DNA of 64,000 nt from Treponema primitia ZAS-2 (GCF_000214375.1 NC_015578.1:3968001-4032000); one strand, 5' to 3'; shown: positions 6,573-15,499, counted from the stretch's first letter. Numbers and translations are program-made. The notes: generated by a model not told the origin, from the sequence alone.

Positions 6573-9449
6573 ATGTATACTTTTAAGAACCTGTCAAAAA
6601 TCCCCGGCCTCATGGCCCTCACCCTGAGTCTTACCCTTTTCTCCTGCGCCACATCAGGCGCCTACAAGCCGGCCCTTTATGGAAACCTGGGGGCGCCAAA
6701 AGACGCCGTGCCCTTCATGCCCGCCGCCCGGACCGGAACCCTTCCCAACGGCCTGAAGTACTATATCCTTGAAAATGCCATGCCCGAAGGCCGGGCCTAT
6801 TTGACCATGGCGGTACACGCCGGCTCCCTCCAGGAAGAGGACGACCAGCAGGGGCTGGCCCACTTTGTGGAACACATGGCTTTCAACGGGACTGAACGTT
6901 TCCCTAAGTCGGAGCTAATCGAATACCTCCGCTCCCTGGGTATGCGCTGGGGCCCGGAGGTAAACGCCTATACCTCCTACGACCAGACCGTCTACGGCAT
7001 TGAAGTCCCGGTGGAGGCCGATGGAGAAGGCCGCAAAATCGTCCCTGACCAGGCCCTTGCGGTTATTGATGACTGGACCCGGGCTGTCACCTTTGCACCG
7101 GAGGAAGTGGACAGCGAACGGGGGGTTGTATTGGAAGAATACCGGACCCGGCTGGGGGCCTGGGAACGGATATGGCGAAAAATGGCGGCGGTCATCTTCA
7201 AGGGAACCCCCTACGTTGACCGCTTCCCCATCGGGGTTCCGGAAATTATCGGGAGCGCCCCCAGGGAACGGCTGGTCGATTACTACCGGACCTGGTACCG
7301 GGCGGACAACATGGCCTTAGTTTTTGTAGGCGACTTTGATGGTGAAAAACTTGAGACAGAACTGGCCTCCCATTTTTCAGCTTCTGCCCCGGCAAGTTCC
7401 CTGGAACGGCCCAGCCTTATCCCCTCCAATCCGAAAAAGGGAAACCTCGCCGTGGAGATCAACACGGATCCTGAACTGCCCCACACCCGAATCGACCTTT
7501 TCTACAAACTTCCTGTCAATAAACTTACCAATGAAACTGATCTGGCTTCTTACCGGCAGGGGATAATCAACAACCTCATCGATCGTATGTTATCCATGCG
7601 CTTTGACGAAGCCGCCCATAAACCGGACACCCCCTATACCGCCGCAGGAGCCGGGCTCAGTGAATATGCCGGGGCTGTCAATAATTATATGTTCATAGCA
7701 ATTGCAAAAACCGGCAGCGCCGAAGCAGCCCTGAGCGCCCTACTTTTGGAAAAAGAAAAGATGGCCCGCTACGGCTTTACAGATTCAGAAATTGATCAGG
7801 CAAAACGGTCCCTCTTGGCGGATATGGAACGAATAGTCTCGGAAAAAGACCGGCAACATTCGTCGGGTTACCTCGACAGTTTTGTTAACCATTTTATTAA
7901 CGGCGACACGCCCACCGACACGTCCTGGGATTTGAACGCCCTGACCGTACTACTCCCGGGCATCAGTACACGGGAAATTGCCGGCGCTGCAAAAAACTAC
8001 TTTGCCTATAAGGACCTCACAGTATTCATCTCCGCCCCGGATGCAGATGCGGCTTCCCTGCCAAACCCCGACACGGTACGCAGGCTGGTCAAACAGAGCG
8101 AACGGGCCAGTGTCCCACGGCCAGTAAACGAAAACCTGGACGCCACACTCCTGGACCGGCGCCCAACGCCGGGAAGTATCAGCTCCGAAACCAAAGATGA
8201 ATCCAGCGGCACAATACAATGGGAACTCAGCAATGGTGCAAAGGTTATCCTTAAAGAAACGAAAAACAAAAACAACCAGATCGTCCTCTACGCCATGGCT
8301 CGGGGAGGGCTTACCTCGGTACCGGAAAACCAAATAGTTTCTGCGGACCTCAGCGCAGAAATGATGAGCGCCTCCGGGGTCGGCCCATATTCCCGGTCTG
8401 ATTTGGCAAAAAAACTTGCGGACAAGCAGGTTTCCATTTCTTTTGGCGTTTCGGGGATGCTGAGAAATGTCCAGGGTTCCTCCACCACCGGGGACCTCCA
8501 AACCCTCTTTGAGCTGCTCTACCTGCACTTTACCCAGCCCCGGATCGACCCCGAGCCGGTTGCTTCCCTGATCGATGACTACCGTACCGAGCTGGCCCAG
8601 CGCAACGAAAATCCGGAAGCGCTTTTCTATGACGAAGTAACCCGTACCCTCTACAATAATAATATCTACTATAAGCCCATGGCCATGGAAGATCTGGAAA
8701 AGATCAACATCGATGACGCCCTGGCTTTCCTGAAGCAGGCCAGCAACCCCGGGGATTACACCTTTGTCTTCACCGGCAACCTGGACATCCCAGCCCTGCG
8801 CAGCTTTACTGAAGCCTACCTGGCCTCCATACCCCCAGGTGAAACCTGGAACACCTGGACGGATCCCCAAATAGTCAGGCCGGAAAATGTCGAACGGGAA
8901 GTCCGAAAGGGATTGGAAGAAAAGAGCCTGGTATACCTAAGCTGGATGCTGCCCAAGACAGAATATACGGCGGCCGGGTCAGCCGCAGCGGATGTGCTGT
9001 CCGAATACCTGGACAATAAGCTGATGGAAAGAATCCGGAAACAAATGGGAGGCGCCTATTCTATCTCCGGTAACGTTTCCCTGTCGCCCCTGCCCTCGCC
9101 GGGAGAAACCACCATGAGCGTGTACTTTCCCTGCGATCCCCAGCGAGTACAGGAACTGCGCACCGCAGTTATGGAGGAACTTGAATTAGTCGCCAAGGGA
9201 ACCATCGATAAAGATGCCTTTAATAAATCTGTGGAGGGGCTGAAAAAATCCTTTGACCTCAAGATGCAGGACAATGGCTATATCGGCCGGAGCCTGGCCT
9301 ATTTGACCACGCTTTACAATTTGCCCCTGTCCCACCTGGAACAGCCGCCTGAGTTGTACCAAGCTGTTACGGTGCAGGATCTACAGGGGATGATGGGGAA
9401 ACTTTTGGCAAGGGGGGTTGTGTCGGTGATACTCTATCCGGCTAATTAG
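6573..9449 (+). CDS. M16-family zinc metalloprotease lipoprotein
   Basis: A 958-aa pitrilysin/insulinase-type peptidase made of two M16 halves. The active site of the first half is HFVEH (residues 97-101), with the distal zinc ligand in ERGVVLEEY. The second half (from about residue 540) has the M16 fold but no HxxEH, as usual for this arrangement. The N-terminus is a lipoprotein signal, GLMALTLSLTLFSC, so the enzyme is exported and lipid-anchored, probably degrading peptides in the periplasm or at the surface. An upstream TTG (6516) in the same frame is rejected because it would place 19 residues before the signal peptide and precedes the promoter. It is a single gene, divergent from tag. 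Confidence 0.93.
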   Translation: MYTFKNLSKIPGLMALTLSLTLFSCATSGAYKPALYGNLGAPKDAVPFMPAARTGTLPNGLKYYILENAMPEGRAYLTMAVHAGSLQEEDDQQGLAHFVEHMAFNGTERFPKSELIEYLRSLGMRWGPEVNAYTSYDQTVYGIEVPVEADGEGRKIVPDQALAVIDDWTRAVTFAPEEVDSERGVVLEEYRTRLGAWERIWRKMAAVIFKGTPYVDRFPIGVPEIIGSAPRERLVDYYRTWYRADNMALVFVGDFDGEKLETELASHFSASAPASSLERPSLIPSNPKKGNLAVEINTDPELPHTRIDLFYKLPVNKLTNETDLASYRQGIINNLIDRMLSMRFDEAAHKPDTPYTAAGAGLSEYAGAVNNYMFIAIAKTGSAEAALSALLLEKEKMARYGFTDSEIDQAKRSLLADMERIVSEKDRQHSSGYLDSFVNHFINGDTPTDTSWDLNALTVLLPGISTREIAGAAKNYFAYKDLTVFISAPDADAASLPNPDTVRRLVKQSERASVPRPVNENLDATLLDRRPTPGSISSETKDESSGTIQWELSNGAKVILKETKNKNNQIVLYAMARGGLTSVPENQIVSADLSAEMMSASGVGPYSRSDLAKKLADKQVSISFGVSGMLRNVQGSSTTGDLQTLFELLYLHFTQPRIDPEPVASLIDDYRTELAQRNENPEALFYDEVTRTLYNNNIYYKPMAMEDLEKINIDDALAFLKQASNPGDYTFVFTGNLDIPALRSFTEAYLASIPPGETWNTWTDPQIVRPENVEREVRKGLEEKSLVYLSWMLPKTEYTAAGSAAADVLSEYLDNKLMERIRKQMGGAYSISGNVSLSPLPSPGETTMSVYFPCDPQRVQELRTAVMEELELVAKGTIDKDAFNKSVEGLKKSFDLKMQDNGYIGRSLAYLTTLYNLPLSHLEQPPELYQAVTVQDLQGMMGKLLARGVVSVILYPAN

Positions 9450-9473
9450 AAAGAACACGTGAATTCTGTGCTA

Positions 9474-9502
9474 TTGAATAGGAATTTGATGAAAGATATA
9501 CT
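9474..9502 (+). promoter_or_regulatory. Promoter of the exported nitroreductase
   Basis: TTGAAT (9474-9479), 17 bases and TATACT (9497-9502). This leaves a leader of roughly 15 bases containing AAGGAAGGA just before the ATG at 9524. It is an ordinary leadered promoter and contrasts with the leaderless ones nearby. Confidence 0.5.
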
Positions 9503-9523
9503 CCATTGAAAAGGAAGGACCCT

Positions 9524-10102
9524 ATGAAAAAGATCGCTTTTTTAACCAGTTTCGCTCTTGCCGTTTTGATCTTCCAGCAGCCGAACCTTTTTGCGGCGGA
9601 CGTGGATGCCCGGGCTATCGGGGTCATCACCGGCCACTACGCCCCCCGGAATTTTGCCGCCGGTTCGGTAAGCCGCACCGACCTGGACAAGATCCTCTCG
9701 GCGGCGGTCCGTGCCCCCAGCGCCAGTAACCGCCAGCCATGGCATTTCACGGTGGTCCAGGACCAGAACCTGACCAAGCAAATCGTTTCTAACATCACCG
9801 ACGGCAACATCCTCATCGTCATCTCAGGCCCCGGGGACAGCAAAACCAACGGCGCGGTTATGCTGGACTGTGGCCTGGCAACCCAGAGCATCTATCTAGC
9901 AGCCCAATCCCTGGGTCTGGGCTCCCGGATCTACACCGGCCCCATAGACGCCCTCAACTCCAAGCTCAAGGCGGATCTCGGCCTCCCCAGCGGCTACAGC
10001 GCCGTTGCCCTGGTCCGTATAGGCCGCCTCCCCGCCGGAGCTGACGCCGTAAGCGGCGCCTCCACCCGGAAAGCCCTGAATGACCTGGTAACATACAAGT
10101 AA
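9524..10102 (+). CDS. Exported nitroreductase-family flavoprotein
   Basis: About 192 aa. The N-terminus is a typical Sec signal peptide (MKKIAFLTSFALAVLIFQQ, cleavage probably after LFAA). The mature part has the nitroreductase FMN site, RAPSASNRQPWHF, and the C-terminal LVRIGRLP. The middle (LDCGLATQSIYLAAQSLGLGS) matches the helix that completes the dimer and flavin pocket. Nitroreductases reduce nitro, quinone or flavin substrates with NAD(P)H, but most are cytoplasmic. Export would require loading FMN before or after transport and an electron donor outside, so the physiological substrate is open. The start at 9524 has a strong Shine-Dalgarno; a start at 9506 in the same frame lacks one. 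Confidence 0.88.
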   Translation: MKKIAFLTSFALAVLIFQQPNLFAADVDARAIGVITGHYAPRNFAAGSVSRTDLDKILSAAVRAPSASNRQPWHFTVVQDQNLTKQIVSNITDGNILIVISGPGDSKTNGAVMLDCGLATQSIYLAAQSLGLGSRIYTGPIDALNSKLKADLGLPSGYSAVALVRIGRLPAGADAVSGASTRKALNDLVTYK

Positions 10103-10116
10103 CAGTACGTGTTTTC

Positions 10117-10145
10117 TTGACACCCCTGCCCTCCACGGGTACAAT
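10117..10145 (+). promoter_or_regulatory. Near-consensus promoter of the hydrolase-murF-ddl operon
   Basis: Perfect TTGACA (10117-10122), 17-base spacer and TACAAT (10140-10145). Ten bases separate the -10 box from the ATG at 10156, giving a leader of about three or four bases with no Shine-Dalgarno site. Confidence 0.6.
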
Positions 10146-10155
10146 TCCTGTACAA

Positions 10156-10929
10156 ATGGATGTCAAAGGTATCGGAGTACATTATTTCAACCAAGGCCAA
10201 GGGGATACGGTGCTGTTCCTCCACGGGTGGGGCTCAGAATTTGGGTCGTTTAAGCAATTCCTGGACAACATTGCCCCCTACTATCGGGTCTGCGCCCTGG
10301 ACCTGCCGGGCTTCGGGGAAACCGGGGAACCCCCGGAAGGCTGGTCGGTGGATGATTACGCGGATTTTGTCCTCGCCTTCATGGAACAACTGGACATCGA
10401 AAAGGCAATACTCATTGGCCATTCCTTCGGGGGCAGGATCATCATAAAACTGGCAAGCAGGAAGGTTCTGCCGATAAAAATCGAAAAGATCATCCTGATA
10501 GATTCCGCAGGAATACGACGAAAAAGAACCGCCAAGCAAAAAATCAAACAGTGTTTTTATAAGGCCGTAAAGCAGCTCATTTCCCTGGAATACCTACGCC
10601 GGAAATTCCCTGAAGCCCTGGATCAATGGCGGCGAAAAAACAGTTCCCCTGACTACCTCAACGCAAGCCCGAGGATGCGGGAATGTTTTGTAAAGGTTAT
10701 CAACGAAGACCTGACCCCCCTGCTCCCGCAGATTTCCTATCCCACCCTGATAATCTGGGGAGACGCGGATCTTGAAACCCCCCTGGAGGACGGAAAAACC
10801 ATGGAACGCCTTATCCCTGATGCCGGATTAGTAACCCTGAAAAATGCCGGCCACTACTCCTTCCTGGACCAGAGCTTCACTTTTTCCCGGGTACTCGACT
10901 CATTCCTGAATATTACGAGGGCCTCATGA
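10156..10929 (+). CDS. Alpha/beta-hydrolase
   Basis: A 257-aa hydrolase with the oxyanion motif LFLHGWG, nucleophile elbow GHSFGG, a late Asp (IIWGDADLETP) and catalytic His in NAGHYSFLD. A basic, helical cap region lies between (RRKRTAKQKIKQ). The substrate cannot be told from sequence. Its stop overlaps the start of the MurF-like ligase by four bases (ATGA). It is the first gene of an operon otherwise devoted to D-Ala-D-Ala metabolism, so a role in envelope or peptidoglycan-precursor turnover is a reasonable guess. A TTG at 10117 in the same frame is actually the -35 box and is rejected as a start. Confidence 0.88.
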   Translation: MDVKGIGVHYFNQGQGDTVLFLHGWGSEFGSFKQFLDNIAPYYRVCALDLPGFGETGEPPEGWSVDDYADFVLAFMEQLDIEKAILIGHSFGGRIIIKLASRKVLPIKIEKIILIDSAGIRRKRTAKQKIKQCFYKAVKQLISLEYLRRKFPEALDQWRRKNSSPDYLNASPRMRECFVKVINEDLTPLLPQISYPTLIIWGDADLETPLEDGKTMERLIPDAGLVTLKNAGHYSFLDQSFTFSRVLDSFLNITRAS

Positions 10930-12482
10930 CACTTATCCTGCAAATCGCAGTACTACTGTCCTTCATCATCTGCTATTGCCTCAGTTCTCTCTACGACTAC
11001 CATATGTTTCAGCTCAATTCGTACAAACCTGCTACCCATCTCAAATGGATAGCCCATAATTTTTACAAAGCCTATTTATTACGCCACATACTGATACTGC
11101 CCATTTTCGGCGCAGCCTTCTTTCATTCCTACGCAGCCGCCGCAGTTTCATCCGCTTTGTTCTTAATACAAGCCTACTGTAACCGTCCCCGGAAAGCCAA
11201 AAAGCCCCTGGTGTTTACCAACCGGGTCAAGCGGATGCTGGTTACCAATATTCTGGCTTCAGGCGCCCTTGCTGCCTGTTCCTTCTCCCTGCCCCTTCCC
11301 CTGCAAATCGCCCTTCTTGCGCTGATAGTATTGCTAAGCCCCTTCTTTACGCTTCTATCCAATCTGATAAACACCCCCATAGAGAAGGGCGTAAACCAAT
11401 GGTACATCAATGACGCAAAACGGATATTGCGGGGCATGAAGAACCTGACCATTATCGGCATCACCGGCAGCTACGGGAAAACCAGCACCAAGTATTTTTT
11501 GCACAAAATCCTGTCCGTCAAATACAACGTGCTCATGACTCCGGAAAGCTACAATACCCCCATGGGGGTGGTCAAAACCATACGGTCCCAGCTGCGCCCC
11601 TTCCACGACATTTTCATCTGCGAAATGGGCGCCAAGTATGTAGGGGAAATAAAGGAAATCTGCGATATAGTCCACCCCAAACATGGCATTTTGACATCCA
11701 TAGGCCCCCAGCACCTGGAAACATTTAAAACCCTGGAAAACATCATCCGTACCAAATTCGAACTGGCAGAAGCCCTGCCAAAAGACGGGATATTGTTCCT
11801 GAATTATGAAAACGAGTATATCCGTAATACAAATTGTAATACCAAAAAAATCAGCTACGCCCTCTCAGTTGAAAACAGTGATTATACCGCCAGAAACATC
11901 TCCGCATCCGGTGAAGGCTGCTCCTTTGACCTACAATTATCGGATGGCAAAGAATACCGCTTTGTCACAAAACTGCTCGGCCTCCACAATGTAGAAAACA
12001 TAGCCGGCTGCATTGCTACCGCAGATTACTTGGGCGTCCCCCCGGCAGATATGGTCACCGCAGTCCGTAGGCTTGAGAGCGTACCCCACCGACTGCAGCT
12101 TTTGAACCGTTCCGGGATGACCATCATCGACGATGCCTTTAACTCAAACATCAGGGGTGCTATGATGGCCCTGGATGCCCTGAACACCTTTGATGGCTTC
12201 AAGATACTGGTGACCCCCGGCATGGTAGAGCTTGGGGACAAACAGGACAGCTACAATCGTGATTTTGGAACAAAGGCCGCCGAACTTTGCGATTTTGTGA
12301 TCCTGGTAGGGGCCAGGCAGACCGCGCCCATTGCGGAAGGCCTGCGAGGCGCCGGGTATTCGGAAGAAAAACTGTTCATTGCTGAAACGATAGAAGGGGC
12401 TTTTAAGAAGATTGGGCTTATCAACTCGGCGGGGAAGCGGAAGGTAGCGTTACTGGAAAACGATCTGCCGGATAACTATTAG
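10926..12482 (+). CDS. Membrane-anchored MurF-like ligase
   Basis: A 518-aa Mur ligase family protein. The C-terminal two thirds have the ATP site ITGSYGKTSTK (about residues 178-188), the middle-domain motif CEMGAKYVGEI, HNVENIAGCIATADYLG and the third-domain DDAFNSNIRG. The closest activity is UDP-MurNAc-tripeptide:D-Ala-D-Ala ligase (MurF). Unlike classic MurF, the first 150 or so residues are very hydrophobic, with probably three to four membrane segments (IAVLLSFIICYCL; LILPIFGAAFF; AACSFSLPLPLQIALLALIVLL) instead of the usual UDP-binding domain. It is followed 13 bases later by ddl, which makes its D-Ala-D-Ala substrate. This could be the organism's MurF or a specialised paralogue. Confidence 0.85.
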   Translation: MTLILQIAVLLSFIICYCLSSLYDYHMFQLNSYKPATHLKWIAHNFYKAYLLRHILILPIFGAAFFHSYAAAAVSSALFLIQAYCNRPRKAKKPLVFTNRVKRMLVTNILASGALAACSFSLPLPLQIALLALIVLLSPFFTLLSNLINTPIEKGVNQWYINDAKRILRGMKNLTIIGITGSYGKTSTKYFLHKILSVKYNVLMTPESYNTPMGVVKTIRSQLRPFHDIFICEMGAKYVGEIKEICDIVHPKHGILTSIGPQHLETFKTLENIIRTKFELAEALPKDGILFLNYENEYIRNTNCNTKKISYALSVENSDYTARNISASGEGCSFDLQLSDGKEYRFVTKLLGLHNVENIAGCIATADYLGVPPADMVTAVRRLESVPHRLQLLNRSGMTIIDDAFNSNIRGAMMALDALNTFDGFKILVTPGMVELGDKQDSYNRDFGTKAAELCDFVILVGARQTAPIAEGLRGAGYSEEKLFIAETIEGAFKKIGLINSAGKRKVALLENDLPDNY

Positions 12483-12495
12483 GGGAGGGGAATCG

Positions 12496-13674
12496 ATGCG
12501 GATACGGGTTGGGGTTTTATTTGGCGGGAAGAGCGTGGAGCACGAAGTTTCGGTCATTTCCGGCATACAGGCAATCAATGCCTTTGACCAGGAAAAGTAC
12601 GAAATCATTCCGATTTATATGACCCGGGAAGGGGAACTCTACACCGGGGACGTAGCAGACAAGATAGAGGAATACCGGGATATCCCCGCTCTTTTAAAAA
12701 AACTCCAGCGGGTTACCCTGATCAACGAAGCCGGCAAATACCTTTTGATCAAATACCCGGTTAAAGCCTGGGGCAAACAGAGCTGCGGCGAAGTGGACCT
12801 TATCTTCCCCATAGTACACGGCACCAATGTGGAAGACGGCGCACTCCAGGGCTATTTGAAAACCCTGTCCATCCCCTTTGCAGGCTGCGATGTATGCGCC
12901 TCTGCAGTAGGCATGGATAAGTACGTTCAGAAAGCAGTCTTAAAGTACAACAATATCCCTGTGCTGGACGGTGTGCGTGTTTTATCCAGCGCCTATTACA
13001 AGGACACAGAAAAACTGCTCAATGAAATTGAACAATTCGCCCCCTATCCCATAATAGTAAAACCCTCGAACCTGGGTTCCAGCATAGGCATCAAAAAAGC
13101 CTTTAACCGCGAAGAACTGACAGACGCCTTTGAATACACCTTTCAGTACGCCCACACGGCCCTGGTAGAACACGCTTTGACCAATTTCAGGGAAATTAAC
13201 TGCGCCGTGCTGGGCGATCAGGATTCAGCCATCGCCTCTGAGTGTGAAGAGCCCATCAATACGGACGCCATCCTGAGCTATAAGGATAAATACGTGTCCG
13301 GTGACAAAACAGGCTCCAAGGGGATGAGTTCCGCCAAACGGATACTGCCCGCGGACCTAAGCCCGGAACTCAGGGAAGAAATCCGTTCCCTGGCGCTGAA
13401 AACCTTTCAGGCCCTGGGCTGCAACGGGGTCTCCCGAATAGATTTATTTGTAGATAAAGACACTAATACTGTGCTGGTCAATGAGATCAACACCATCCCC
13501 GGTTCCCTGTCCTTTTATCTCTGGGAGCCCGTGGGAGTGCCCTACAAGGAACTCCTGGATAGGCTTGTCAGTCTGACCCTGAAACGGGAGCGGGAGGAGT
13601 CGAGCTTGTCGTTTTCAATAGAGACTAATATTTTAGTTAATTTTGCAGGCGGGGCTAAGGGCGGAAAGAGGTAA
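12496..13674 (+). CDS. ddl: D-alanine--D-alanine ligase
   Basis: Ddl joins two D-alanines with ATP to make the peptidoglycan terminus. The 392-aa protein starts with VLFGGKSVEHEVSVISG, has the ATP-grasp core (PIIVKPSNLGSSIGI; FREINCAVLG), the omega-loop region YKDKYVSG, the serine-rich KGMSSAKRILPA, and the metal site NEINTIPGSLSFYLWEP. It is somewhat longer than E. coli Ddl and of the type common in spirochaetes and Firmicutes. A strong Shine-Dalgarno (GGGGAGGGG) precedes the ATG. It sits directly after the MurF-like gene, so the two steps are co-expressed. Confidence 0.95.
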   Translation: MRIRVGVLFGGKSVEHEVSVISGIQAINAFDQEKYEIIPIYMTREGELYTGDVADKIEEYRDIPALLKKLQRVTLINEAGKYLLIKYPVKAWGKQSCGEVDLIFPIVHGTNVEDGALQGYLKTLSIPFAGCDVCASAVGMDKYVQKAVLKYNNIPVLDGVRVLSSAYYKDTEKLLNEIEQFAPYPIIVKPSNLGSSIGIKKAFNREELTDAFEYTFQYAHTALVEHALTNFREINCAVLGDQDSAIASECEEPINTDAILSYKDKYVSGDKTGSKGMSSAKRILPADLSPELREEIRSLALKTFQALGCNGVSRIDLFVDKDTNTVLVNEINTIPGSLSFYLWEPVGVPYKELLDRLVSLTLKREREESSLSFSIETNILVNFAGGAKGGKR

Positions 13675-13728
13675 GGCAAAACACGGGCAATTAGATCCCG
13701 AAGGATTAGGAAAGTTTACCTGGGGCCA

Positions 13729-15252
13729 TTAACGGGAAACAAGCAGAGTCACGCTGATAAAGGTGGTGACAATAGACAGCATGGTTGTTACCACCGGCGC
13801 ATAGTGGTTAAAGTAATATAATCCGGCGTTAGTCCTGGCGGTTATTATTGTTTCCGGGCTTACAGGATCCGTCTTTTTCATCACCCGCCCGCCAATGTCC
13901 TGTATGGCCACGGATTCCCGGGAGTTCCGTTCCATGACAAACCCCCCGGCCAAGGCCACATAGTAATCCCATCCCCGGTCCGGAATGTAGGGGTAACGCC
14001 CGGGAACCGCGACCGCGCCGGCCACGGTTACAAAGTACTGCCGGAAAGGGATGATGAGCACATCGTTTCTTTCCACAAAATATTGGCTCCGGTAGCTTGA
14101 GTCGTACAGCATAGGGTTGATGTTCAGGGGAATCCGTTCCGCTCCCCGAATAACGTAGGCATTCTGGGTGTCCGATATGGCCGTGAACCAGACACGGTTC
14201 CGCTGCACCAGGGAGGCATAATTTTCCCCATGATTAAAGCGCACCGTAAGCCGATTCGCAACGTTGCTGCCGGCAATCACCAGGGAATCGCTGCTCTCCT
14301 GCACTGCGCCCTCCACAAACATAACCGGTATCAAGTCGATAATCGAAGGAACGGTAAGCTCATCAAGGTGATGCAGCGGGTAGTTATCCTGTATATCCTG
14401 CCCGGTAAGATATATCTTATCCCCGGAATCGGTTTCTGTTTCAATGTGGCGCACCAGCTCTATCCTGCTGGGATCGGCGACAGGCTCCAGGCCGGAAGCA
14501 TAGCGCAGTATTAAATCTGATAAATTCTCCCCAGGTAATAATTGATATTCCCCGGGCCGCTCCACCGCCCCGTGAACGGCAACCACCCTGTCAATCCGGT
14601 TCACCTTAACAGTGTCCCCGGGCCGCAGGTAAGGATCCTGACCAAGGTCACCGTCACGCTGGGCCTTAAACAGATCATAGGTTTTACTTTGCCCGGACAT
14701 GGGGATCACCGTGATATCCCGGATTGACGAATAGGCGCTTAAGGCGCCATCCATAAGCGAAGACAAACGGGCTAAAGCCCAGGCCGAATATTCCCGTGGC
14801 TCCAGGACCTCTCCTGAAACATACACCGTAAAAAGCGCCGGCTGGGTTAAAACCAACTGAACCCCGCTTAGGGGATAGTTATTGGTCACAATTGCCTCCG
14901 CCTCGGTTTTAAACTGCCGATATGTTTTCCCCGCAGCATTAACAATCCCCAAATTGGACACCCGCACACGATAACTGCTATCAACAACTATAACATAAAT
15001 AACAGCTTTTCCTTCTGCCGCATAGGTGAGGGTATACATATCCCCGGCGGTTACTCTGTAATCGGGGCTGGACAAGGCAAGCAGGGCATGCTGCTCAATT
15101 GGCGAATCCTTGGAATTCCCAGGAACCTTAGAAAGCTCAGGAACTTTGGAAACCTTGGAAACTTCAGGATCCTTAGAATCTTTAGAAACCTCTGCATACA
15201 CCCCAAAAATGATGGAGAAAAAGATACCCGCCAGGCAGGCCAAGCGCTTCAT
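13729..15252 (-). CDS. SLBB-domain polysaccharide export protein, paralogue A
   Basis: A 507-aa Wza-type export protein: N-terminal signal peptide (LACLAGIFFSIIFGVYA), Poly_export domain (YRVTAGDMYTLTYA; YPLSGVQLVLTQPA) and several SLBB segments (VAVHGAVERPGEYQLLPGE; VTVAGAVAVPGRYPY). Near the C-terminus there is a hydrophobic segment (TTMLSIVTTFISVTLLV) that would anchor it. Such proteins form outer-membrane or periplasmic channels for capsule or exopolysaccharide. Between signal and domain is a low-complexity linker built from VSK/DSK/VPELSK units. It is closely similar along its length to the protein encoded at 20224-21690. It appears monocistronic, with AAGGA before the ATG, and is separated from the rest of the locus by the decayed region. 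Confidence 0.9.
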   Translation of the reverse strand: MKRLACLAGIFFSIIFGVYAEVSKDSKDPEVSKVSKVPELSKVPGNSKDSPIEQHALLALSSPDYRVTAGDMYTLTYAAEGKAVIYVIVVDSSYRVRVSNLGIVNAAGKTYRQFKTEAEAIVTNNYPLSGVQLVLTQPALFTVYVSGEVLEPREYSAWALARLSSLMDGALSAYSSIRDITVIPMSGQSKTYDLFKAQRDGDLGQDPYLRPGDTVKVNRIDRVVAVHGAVERPGEYQLLPGENLSDLILRYASGLEPVADPSRIELVRHIETETDSGDKIYLTGQDIQDNYPLHHLDELTVPSIIDLIPVMFVEGAVQESSDSLVIAGSNVANRLTVRFNHGENYASLVQRNRVWFTAISDTQNAYVIRGAERIPLNINPMLYDSSYRSQYFVERNDVLIIPFRQYFVTVAGAVAVPGRYPYIPDRGWDYYVALAGGFVMERNSRESVAIQDIGGRVMKKTDPVSPETIITARTNAGLYYFNHYAPVVTTMLSIVTTFISVTLLVSR

Positions 15253-15458
15253 AGTTGTTTTCCTTGCTATTTTGTAATTGCTTACAGTTTCTTTAGATTT
15301 TAACCATAGGCATTACAAAAACCAAGGAAAACAAAAAAATATTTTAACGAATGTAGATAATACTACAAGATTTTCATGGAAAGTACCGATCATCGCCATT
15401 TCTTCGATAAGATTGTCTAAAAGCCTGTGGTAATAGTGCATTTATCATCCTTGTAAAT

Positions 15459-15499
15459 ATGGTATCGTAATCCCTATATTCTCGGGATTACGATACCAT
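15459..15499. repeat. Perfect 16-bp inverted repeat hairpin
   Basis: Positions 15459-15474 (ATGGTATCGTAATCCC) are exactly complementary to 15484-15499, with a nine-base loop. No T-run follows on either side, so it is not a standard terminator. It lies in the 364-base gene-free stretch 15253-15616 between SLBB exporter A and a broken gene; apart from this hairpin and the direct repeat beside it I see nothing else in the stretch. It could be a mobile-element end, a protein-binding site or an RNA structure. Confidence 0.75.

Noticed and set aside
7950-8870. A 306-codon frame antisense to the M16 peptidase
   Set aside because: Shadow of a G+C-rich gene; no start signal, promoter or recognisable domain.
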